A DNA stretch of 27,039 nucleotides, taken from an uncultured Oscillospiraceae bacterium. Its GTDB lineage: Bacteria; Bacillota; Clostridia; Oscillospirales; Oscillospiraceae. Below the pieces are notes generated by a model. That model searched no databases and was not told the origin of the DNA. It worked only from the letters and a program-made list of their open reading frames with translations. Both the position numbers and the translations under genes were made by a program. Location: contig CAAEOT010000014.1 of the NCBI GenBank assembly GCA_900757655.1, forward strand, positions 1 through 27,039, in the 5' to 3' direction. Positions within the stretch are counted from its first letter, which is position 1; each line of letters begins with the position of its first letter. This document shows positions 21,182 to 27,039 of this stretch, piece after piece.

Positions 21182-22813
21182 ATGAAGCTTACATTTATCC
21201 GCGCCGACCACGAGGTGACCGGCAGCTGCACTCTGCTTGAGATCGGCGGGCACTACGGCCTGATCGACTGCGGCATGGAGCAGGGACGCGACCTGTTTGA
21301 GAACATCGCCATCCCCGTCCCGGCGGCGCAGATCGAGTTTGTGCTCGTCACGCACGCGCACATGGACCACACCGGTCATCTGCCGCTGCTGTATAAGCAG
21401 GGCTTTCGCGGCACGGTCTACGCCACGGAGGCGACGTGCGATCTGTGCGGCATCCTGCTGCGCGACGCGGCGCACATCCAGATGTCCGAGGCCGAGTGGA
21501 AGGGACGCAAGGCCGCCCGCGCCGGCCAGCCGGCGCCCGAGCCGCTGTATACGCTCGAGGACGTGGAGGGCGTGCTGCGTCTGCTGCGCCCGTGCGGCTA
21601 CGGCAAGCGCATTCAGGTCGGGGAGAACATCATCATCCGCTTCACGGATGTCGGCCATCTGCTCGGCAGCGCGTGCATCGAGGCATGGCTCACCGAGGGC
21701 GGCACGGAAAAGAAGATCGTCTTTTCCGGCGACATCGGCAACACCGACCAGCCCATCATCCGCGACCCGCAGACCGTCTCGGGCGCGGACTACGTGCTCA
21801 TCGAGTCGACCTACGGCGACCGCAGCCACGGCCCGCGCGTGGATTATCTGACCGCGCTCGCGGACTGCATCCAGCGCACGCTCGACCGCGGCGGCAACGT
21901 GGTCATCCCGTCGTTCGCCGTCGGCCGCACGCAGGAGCTGCTGTATTTCATCCGCCAGATCAAGGATGCCGGCATGGTGCACGGCCACCCGCACTTCCCC
22001 GTGTATGTCGACAGCCCGCTCGCCAACGAGGCCACGCGTGTCTTCCTGCAGACGGACACGAGCTTTCTCGACGACGAGGCCTGCGCGCTCATCCGCAGCG
22101 GCGTCAACCCGCTGTATTTTGACGACCTGCACACCGCTGTCACGAAAGAGGACTCCATGGCGCTCAACACCGACAAGACGCCCAAGGTCATCCTCTCCTC
22201 GAGCGGCATGTGTGACGCCGGCCGCATCCGTCACCATCTGAAGTATAACCTCTGGCGGCCGGAGTGCACGGTGCTGTTCGTGGGCTATCAGGCGGTCGGC
22301 ACGCTCGGCCGCAAGCTGCACGACGGCGCCGAGAGCGTGAAGATCTTCGGCGACGAGATCGCCGTGCACGCGGAGATCACCGTCCTGCCCGGCGTGAGCG
22401 GCCATGCGGATAAGCAGGGGCTGCTGGGCTGGATCAACGCCATGGAACACAAGCCCGCGCACGTGTTCGTCAACCACGGTGACGACGATGCCTGCACGGC
22501 GTTTGCCGCCTGTCTGTGCGGCGAGTACGGCTATGACGCGGACGCACCCTACAGCGGCAGCGTGTTTGACCTTGCCGCAGGGGCCTATACGTATGTAGCC
22601 CCGCCGCGGCCCATCCATCATGACGAGGCGCGCCAGGCCGCCGCTGCCGGCAAGCGCCGCGAGAGTCCGGCTTACGCGCGGCTGCAGCGCGCGCTCGGTG
22701 AGCTCACGGCCCTTGTGCGCCGCTGCGCCGGCTGCCCGAACAAGGGGCTGAACGCCTTTTCCGAGGAGCTCGAGCGGCTCACCGCCCGCTGGCGCGACCG
22801 GCTTGCCCCGTGA
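21182..22813 (+). CDS. Beta-CASP metallo-beta-lactamase-fold hydrolase (RNase-like)
   Basis: This 543-residue protein has a metallo-beta-lactamase fold with the zinc motif HAHMDH (H58, H60, D62, H63), the further ligand His in DVGHLLGSA and Asp in FSGDIGN. A beta-CASP region follows (VVIPSFAVGRTQELLYFIRQ; ILSSSGMCDAGRIRHHLKY), then an RMMBL-type SGHAD motif. This is the architecture of CPSF73-like nucleases such as those acting on RNA, so RNA processing in the cytoplasm is the likely role. About 90 extra C-terminal residues, helical and Arg-rich, follow the RMMBL region. The ATG at 21182 has GGAAGGAG upstream. It is monocistronic. Confidence 0.9.
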   Translation: MKLTFIRADHEVTGSCTLLEIGGHYGLIDCGMEQGRDLFENIAIPVPAAQIEFVLVTHAHMDHTGHLPLLYKQGFRGTVYATEATCDLCGILLRDAAHIQMSEAEWKGRKAARAGQPAPEPLYTLEDVEGVLRLLRPCGYGKRIQVGENIIIRFTDVGHLLGSACIEAWLTEGGTEKKIVFSGDIGNTDQPIIRDPQTVSGADYVLIESTYGDRSHGPRVDYLTALADCIQRTLDRGGNVVIPSFAVGRTQELLYFIRQIKDAGMVHGHPHFPVYVDSPLANEATRVFLQTDTSFLDDEACALIRSGVNPLYFDDLHTAVTKEDSMALNTDKTPKVILSSSGMCDAGRIRHHLKYNLWRPECTVLFVGYQAVGTLGRKLHDGAESVKIFGDEIAVHAEITVLPGVSGHADKQGLLGWINAMEHKPAHVFVNHGDDDACTAFAACLCGEYGYDADAPYSGSVFDLAAGAYTYVAPPRPIHHDEARQAAAAGKRRESPAYARLQRALGELTALVRRCAGCPNKGLNAFSEELERLTARWRDRLAP

Positions 22814-22839
22814 GCATGCAATTATAATAACGACATAAC

Positions 22840-22871
22840 GACCGCCCTGCCGGGCACCTGGCAGGGCGGTC
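22840..22871. terminator. Shared terminator between the beta-CASP and gerAB genes
   Basis: GACCGCCCTGCC (22840-22851) and GGCAGGGCGGTC (22860-22871) form a perfect 12-bp stem with an 8-base loop between convergent genes. T-runs are short on both sides. Confidence 0.7.
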
Positions 22872-22877
22872 TTGCAC

Positions 22878-23987
22878 TTAAATTTTCCCGCGTGCCCGGC
22901 CGACCAGATACATACCGACTGTGCCGACACCCAGCAGGACGATGTTTATGACCGGCACGACATCTGTCTGCAGCGCATCGGTCTCAAACGCGTTCTGCGC
23001 CAGAAACAGCGCGCCCGCCCCGGCTGCCGCCGCACACAGGAGCACGAGCGCGGGCGGGTTTTTCTGCGCGAACAGCCGCCCGTCGTGCGTTCCCGCCGCG
23101 CGCAGACAGTTGACTGCCAGCGTCAGCAGCATCGACACGAGCACAAAGTCCGGCAGCACCCACAGCCCGATCACGAGCGCGCCGAAGCGCTCGACCGCGT
23201 GAAGCAGGCTCACGTTGCGCAGCATGGTGAAAAACGGGTGGTTGAGCTTGGCCGTCAGCTCCGCGCCGAGAATGTCGATCGTGAACGCGCTCAGCAGCGT
23301 CACGAGCACGCAGATGCGCACGCACCACCACACGGCCGCGCGTCCCCGCCCGGGCGCGGGTGGGGTGCGCCCGCCAGTGAACGCGCCGAAAAACAGCACC
23401 GCTGCCCCGATGCCGAACACCGTCAGCCCGCTGCGCGCAACGCCGGGGAGCTCCTGCACCGTCACGGGCAGCAGATTTTTCACGTTCAGCCCCGGTGCCG
23501 CGAATACCAGCACCAGCACCAGCACGAGCATCAGCAGCGGCAGAAAGATCTCCGAGGCGCGGAAAAGCGCCTTCGTGCGCCCGAGCGCACCGCAGACCGC
23601 CATGGCCAAGATCGTCACCACGAACGGCCACGGCCGGCTCAGCGGGAACACTGTCTCGATGAACCGCTCTGCCCCAATGCGCAGCGCAAACGCGCTGTAG
23701 AGCAGAAACCACAGCGCGTAGACGCCCAGCAGCACGCGCCCCGCGACCGGGCCGAGTGCGCGCAGCGTGATCTCGCCGATGCCCTCGCCCGGCCGCCCGC
23801 GGTGCAGAATGCCCTCAAGCATCCACGCGAACAGCAGCAGCGGCATCAGCGCCGCCAGCGCACACAGCCAGCCGCAGCAGCCGGCCTCTGCGGTCGTTTT
23901 GCGCGGCACGAGGTGCAGCAGCGGCGAGAGCAGCACCATCGTGCACAGCGCGTAGTACTGCCGCCGCGTGAGTTGAAGTCCCGTCAT
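22878..23987 (-). CDS. gerAB: Spore germination receptor B subunit (GerAB-type)
   Basis: This 369-residue protein has about ten membrane segments and belongs to the GerAB/spore amino-acid permease-like family: N-terminal LTRRQYYALCTMVLLSPLLH, a RASEIFLPLLMLVLVLVLVF span and a late hydrophobic VVPVINIVLLGVGTVGMYL. The B subunit binds the germinant in the spore inner membrane. The ATG at 23987 overlaps the gerAC stop by four bases (ATGA), so it is translationally coupled. It comes last in the operon, whereas the classic gerA order is A-B-C. Confidence 0.88.
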   Translation of the reverse strand: MTGLQLTRRQYYALCTMVLLSPLLHLVPRKTTAEAGCCGWLCALAALMPLLLFAWMLEGILHRGRPGEGIGEITLRALGPVAGRVLLGVYALWFLLYSAFALRIGAERFIETVFPLSRPWPFVVTILAMAVCGALGRTKALFRASEIFLPLLMLVLVLVLVFAAPGLNVKNLLPVTVQELPGVARSGLTVFGIGAAVLFFGAFTGGRTPPAPGRGRAAVWWCVRICVLVTLLSAFTIDILGAELTAKLNHPFFTMLRNVSLLHAVERFGALVIGLWVLPDFVLVSMLLTLAVNCLRAAGTHDGRLFAQKNPPALVLLCAAAAGAGALFLAQNAFETDALQTDVVPVINIVLLGVGTVGMYLVGRARGKI

Positions 23988-25150
23988 GTTCCGCCTCCCG
24001 ATGTGTCGATGCCGTCGCGCAGGTCAAACGTCCGGCCCACGTCGGCCTTGACCGTCACGCGCACCGGCACGCTCTGCCACACGGCCGGCCAGTCGTCGCG
24101 GATGGCAGCCCATCTGCGCCCGCAGCCGATGGCGAGCGCCTGCCCCACGCCGAGAAAGTCCGCGCCCAGCGTCTGTGATACGGCAATCACATCCTCTGCC
24201 CAGCCGGTCACCAGGGCGGCAAGCGCCGCGTTGAGCTCCTCCTGATAGGCCCGTGCCGTGATCCGGCGCGGCACGCGCAGTTCGGCGATGCCCGCGCGCA
24301 GTTTCAGCGTGACGTCCACGCGCGCAAGCGCGCCGTCGCTGTCCCACACCGGGCGAAAGCCCGCCTTGCACGTGTCGAGCGTGAGCATGACGGTACCGCC
24401 GTCGCCGTCGGTGACGGCAAGGTTGCCGTGCCCGGCCGCGCCGAGGAGCATGCTGGCTCCGCGCGCCGTCTCCGGCTCGATGCTGCCGGCGTAGCTCCCG
24501 TTACGGAAAATTGCGTACCCCGCCGGGGCAAGCGCCAGCTTGCCGCCTTCCTCCTCCGGCGTGCGCACACATTCCACGGCGCCCACTGCGGCGCAGCCGC
24601 TGCCGGCGAGGGCGCGGGCGACGTCCGTGCAGGAGAAGGCGTGGCTCGTGCCGTCGAGCGTGATGTCCTTTTCCAGCGCGGCGAGCGCTTCCGTCACGTC
24701 GGTCTTGTCGTCGCCCGTCTCCATGACCGCCTGCTGCGCCGTGCCGCCGCGCACGATGAACAGCGGCGCGCTCAGGCGCATATCCGGGTCGCGCGCGATG
24801 AAGTCCAGCAGCGGCGTGAGGCCGCCGGCGGCGGCCGCTTCCTCGCCGAGCAGCAGATAACTCGTCTGCGCATAGAACAGTTCCGCGCTCGGCGTGCGGT
24901 CCTGCAGCTGGTCGAGCGCGGAGAGCATCGACACGCCGGCCTGCGTCATGCGCTTCGGCGCTTCGTCCTCGCCCGCCTTTCCGGTCGCCGCGCTCAGGCA
25001 CACACCCTCCGGCACGAGATCCACACCGATCGTCTGGATCAGCTCCAGATCCTCGACCGGGCGATAATTGCTCGAAATGGCACCGGTGCTGCACTCGCTG
25101 CACAGCATACCCGCTGCCAGCAGCAGCGCCAGCGCCCGTCTGCGCCGCAT
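23984..25150 (-). CDS. gerAC: Spore germination receptor C subunit (GerAC-type)
   Basis: This 388-residue protein follows the GerAC layout: an N-terminal signal segment, then RPVEDLELIQTIGVDL, a middle with LLDFIARDPDMRLSAPLFIV, and a C-terminal domain ending RVTVKADVGRTFDL. C subunits are normally lipoproteins held at the outer face of the spore inner membrane. Here the lipobox is poor: cysteines at 17 and 20 (MLCSEC) lack the usual small residues before them, so lipidation is uncertain. The ATG at 25150 follows AAGGAGG with an 8-base spacing. It lies 32 bases after the gerAA stop. Confidence 0.85.
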   Translation of the reverse strand: MRRRRALALLLAAGMLCSECSTGAISSNYRPVEDLELIQTIGVDLVPEGVCLSAATGKAGEDEAPKRMTQAGVSMLSALDQLQDRTPSAELFYAQTSYLLLGEEAAAAGGLTPLLDFIARDPDMRLSAPLFIVRGGTAQQAVMETGDDKTDVTEALAALEKDITLDGTSHAFSCTDVARALAGSGCAAVGAVECVRTPEEEGGKLALAPAGYAIFRNGSYAGSIEPETARGASMLLGAAGHGNLAVTDGDGGTVMLTLDTCKAGFRPVWDSDGALARVDVTLKLRAGIAELRVPRRITARAYQEELNAALAALVTGWAEDVIAVSQTLGADFLGVGQALAIGCGRRWAAIRDDWPAVWQSVPVRVTVKADVGRTFDLRDGIDTSGGGT

Positions 25151-25182
25151 GAAGCATCCCTCCTTATATTATATGGTGTGCC

Positions 25183-26703
25183 CTATCTCTGCCGCCGGCG
25201 GTTGGGGCAGCCGTATTCCGGCGGGCGGAATTTTTCGTCCGGCTGCGGCCGGCGCAGCAGCGTGCGGAAGATCGTCGGCCGTTCGCTGTCTACGAACGGG
25301 GCCATATACGCCACGCCGTCGCTGTCGATCGCGCACAGGTACCAGATCACGAGCCCCAGCATTGCCAGAATGCCGAACAATCCCGCCAGCGCCGCCGCCA
25401 GCACCAGCCCCAGCCGCAGCAGACGCACGGCGTTGCTCAGCTCCTGATTCGGCAGCGTGTAGCCGGCGATACCCGCGAGCGCCACGACGATGATCGCCAC
25501 CGGGCTGACCACCTTCGCGTCCACGGCTGACTGGCCAACGAGCAGCGCCCCGATGATCGACACCGTCTGGCCGATCGAGTTCGGCAGCCGCAGCCCGGCC
25601 TCCTGCAGCAGCTCGAAGGCGATGAGCATGAACAAAATGATCGCCGGTACCGAAAACGGCACCTGCTGCTTGGCCTGAATGACCGACAGCAGCAGCTTCG
25701 CCGGAATCATCTCCTGGTGGTACATCGCTACAGCCACGTACAGCGCCGGGAACATCAGCGAGATCGCCAGCGCAAAGTACCGCAGCACGATCAGCGCCGA
25801 GGCCAGAAGGTAGTGGTGCGATTCGTCCTCCGGCGCGTGCATCAGCAGGTGGAACGTCGTCGGCAGCAGGTAGCCCATCGGCAGTCCGTCCACCAGCAGA
25901 CCCACGCAGCCATCGAGTAGCGCGCCGGCGAATTTGTCCGGGCGCTCCGTCTGGCCCAGCTGCGGCAGCAGCGCCCGCGGCCGATGCGTCAGATACGGCT
26001 CCAGGTCGCCGCGGCCGAGCAGCGCCTGCTCGTCGATGGTGTCGAGCCTGTCAAGGATCCGCTGCACGCGTGCAGGGTCGGCGATGCCGTCCACATACAG
26101 CACCGCCACCGTCGTCTCCGACTGCCGGCCGATGACCGTCTGCTGCAGCTTCAGCGCCGGGGTGTGCAGCTTACGCCGCACGAGAGAGGTGTTGATGCGC
26201 AGCGTCTCGACAAAGGCGTCCTTCGATCCGCTGACGGATTTTTCGATCGTCGGCTCCGACACCGCGCGCACATTCGACGTGCGCACCTCGAACGTGACGG
26301 CCTTGCGCTGCGCATCGAACACGAGCGCGACCGAGCCGTTGGTCAGATCAAAGACCGCGTCGTCCATCTTCGCGCGCGTGCGCGTCGAGCAGCTGTAGAC
26401 CGCCCCCTGCTCGATTCGGTGCAGCGCCTCGCGCGTGGAGGCAATGTCCGCCAGGCGGCCGCCCTCCGTCAGCGGCCGCAGCACGTCCGTGGACACATCG
26501 CCCGCCGAGACCACGCCGTCGAGCCAGCAGACGGTCACGGTCAGGCGGCTCTCCAGCCCGATGCGCACGGTACGGGTTTCAAAATCGTCGCAGTCGGAAA
26601 ATATTTTTTTCAGTTCGCCCGCTGTGACCGGCACGTCATATTGCGGCTGCGGCCGCGGGTGCGGTCCGTCTCCGGCGCCGCGGTGAAAGAAGTTGGTTTG
26701 CAT
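25183..26703 (-). CDS. gerAA: Spore germination receptor A subunit (GerAA-type)
   Basis: This 506-residue protein has the GerA-family arrangement: a soluble N-terminal half with TVTVCWLDGVVSAG and VRTSNVRAVSEPTIEKSVSG, then LRINTSLVRRKL and VAVLYVDGIADP, followed by about five membrane segments (YFALAISLMFPALYVAVAMY; VPFSVPAIILFMLIAFELLQ; VSPVAIIVVALAGIAGYTLP). It forms the channel-like core of the germinant receptor. The start is uncertain: ATG at 26703 (first clear Met) has no Shine-Dalgarno, and a TTG at 26733 has none either. A TATACTA sits 6 bases before the ATG. It is the first gene of the operon, divergent from the strong tandem promoters. Confidence 0.9.
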   Translation of the reverse strand: MQTNFFHRGAGDGPHPRPQPQYDVPVTAGELKKIFSDCDDFETRTVRIGLESRLTVTVCWLDGVVSAGDVSTDVLRPLTEGGRLADIASTREALHRIEQGAVYSCSTRTRAKMDDAVFDLTNGSVALVFDAQRKAVTFEVRTSNVRAVSEPTIEKSVSGSKDAFVETLRINTSLVRRKLHTPALKLQQTVIGRQSETTVAVLYVDGIADPARVQRILDRLDTIDEQALLGRGDLEPYLTHRPRALLPQLGQTERPDKFAGALLDGCVGLLVDGLPMGYLLPTTFHLLMHAPEDESHHYLLASALIVLRYFALAISLMFPALYVAVAMYHQEMIPAKLLLSVIQAKQQVPFSVPAIILFMLIAFELLQEAGLRLPNSIGQTVSIIGALLVGQSAVDAKVVSPVAIIVVALAGIAGYTLPNQELSNAVRLLRLGLVLAAALAGLFGILAMLGLVIWYLCAIDSDGVAYMAPFVDSERPTIFRTLLRRPQPDEKFRPPEYGCPNRRRQR

Positions 26704-26709
26704 ATTGCG

Positions 26710-26739
26710 TAGTATAACCGGAAAAAACCACAATATTTA
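26710..26739 (-). promoter_or_regulatory. Possible sigma-G-type promoter of the gerA operon
   Basis: Minus strand: TAAATA, 17 bases, TATACTA, one base off the CATACTA-type -10 known for the forespore factor sigma-G. The -35 is poor, and the -10 ends only 6 bases before the chosen ATG, which would give a leaderless mRNA unless the true start lies elsewhere. Tentative. Confidence 0.3.
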
Positions 26740-26777
26740 GTGCCTGAAAACCGGACGAAAAATTTTTTACGAAAATG

Positions 26778-26818
26778 TGAAAAAAGTTGTTGACAGGCGT
26801 CGATTTGGGTGGTATATT
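26778..26818 (+). promoter_or_regulatory. Strong sigma-A promoter P1 of the downstream (rRNA-like) operon
   Basis: An A-rich upstream element is followed by perfect TTGACA (26790-26795), a 17-base spacer and TATATT (26813-26818). Confidence 0.8.
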
Positions 26819-26871
26819 AGCAAAGCGCTCGCGGGGAACGCCAAGAACGAAACAAACTTCCGAAAGAAAGT

Positions 26872-26912
26872 TGAAAAAAGTTCTTGACAAAGCGAACCGC
26901 GTGTGGTAGTAT
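26872..26912 (+). promoter_or_regulatory. Strong sigma-A promoter P2 of the downstream (rRNA-like) operon
   Basis: Perfect TTGACA (26884-26889), a 17-base spacer and TAGTAT (26907-26912). The 18 bases up to and including its -35 match those of P1 at 17 positions, 94 bases apart. Tandem promoters of this strength in Clostridia most often drive rRNA operons. Confidence 0.75.
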
Positions 26913-26919
26913 AAACAAG

Positions 26920-27039
26920 CTGTCGCCGAGAGGCACAGCAGCGTGTACCTTGTAAATTAAACAATGTAAGAACACAAAACTTGATAAGTTTTGTAGCTTA
27001 TGCAAAATAAGCACCAGAAAAGGGTTCTTAACATCGGAA
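26920..27039 (+). other. Structured leader, probably of an rRNA operon
   Basis: After P2 no ribosome binding site or long frame is seen. Two hairpins follow each other: ACAAAACTT/AAGTTTTGT (26974-26982 with 26986-26994) and GCTTAT/ATAAGC (26996-27001 with 27007-27012). The window ends with GGGTTCTTAACA, which may act as a boxA-like antitermination signal. The 16S rRNA gene itself is not in the window, so the rRNA assignment is inferred. Confidence 0.55.

Noticed and set aside
20279..22930. Minus-strand open frame of 883 codons across the GntR and beta-CASP genes
   Set aside because: It spans two well-supported plus-strand genes, a promoter and a terminator, and has the composition of an antisense shadow.

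Overview
The window looks like a chromosomal segment of a GC-rich, spore-forming, gut-type Clostridia (Oscillospiraceae-like). The reasons are strong AGGAGG-type ribosome binding sites, sigma-A promoters with 17-bp spacers, a tricistronic gerA-type germinant-receptor operon, and a Firmicutes-style mobile-element fragment. The taxon is inferred from gene content and style, not from a database search.

Layout. 1-790: the right end of an integrative element, with the 3' end of a RepA-like primase/helicase and a TnpW-family gene but no recombinase; it is visibly less GC-rich than the rest. 864-3688 (minus): an orphan DUF2442 protein and a large MalT/LuxR-type ATPase regulator. 3826-5157: a low-molecular-weight protein tyrosine phosphatase facing a DUF4304 protein across a shared terminator. 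5193-8504 (minus): a probable operon of a lipase with no signal peptide, a phasin-like protein and an ABC1/UbiB kinase. 8602-11706 (plus): a TrpXYZ-type ABC importer (lipoprotein, permease, ATPase) behind a leader. 11891-14139: an MBOAT acyltransferase and an SGNH hydrolase. 14203-14277 (minus): a 24-residue membrane peptide, divergent from a KdpD/KdpE-like two-component pair (14513-16287). 16354-18342 (minus): a secreted Ig-like repeat protein. 18506-20135: a PlsC-type acyltransferase divergent from a YhhN/lysoplasmalogenase-type membrane protein. 20309-22813: a GntR regulator and a beta-CASP metallo-hydrolase. 22878-26703 (minus): gerAA-gerAC-gerAB. 26778-27039: tandem strong promoters and a structured leader, most likely of an rRNA operon whose 16S gene lies beyond the window.

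The most notable signal is in the ABC-transporter leader (8602-8842). A promoter is followed by a 30-codon ORF with a perfect Shine-Dalgarno and a Tyr/Phe cluster (YSYYYF at residues 10-15). The Tyr codons form one arm of a hairpin (8696-8703 with 8714-8721). The other arm overlaps a segment (8717-8730) that can instead pair over 14 bp with the left arm and loop of an intrinsic terminator (8777-8807), just before the lipoprotein gene. This is the full architecture of a ribosome-mediated transcription attenuator reading tyrosyl-tRNA supply, and it predicts an aromatic amino acid (tyrosine) substrate for the transporter. No T-box hallmark was seen there.

Other points of interest are the divergent membrane micropeptide next to the Kdp-like pair, the lipase-phasin-UbiB operon, and the unusual A-C-B order of the germination genes beside a strong tandem promoter.
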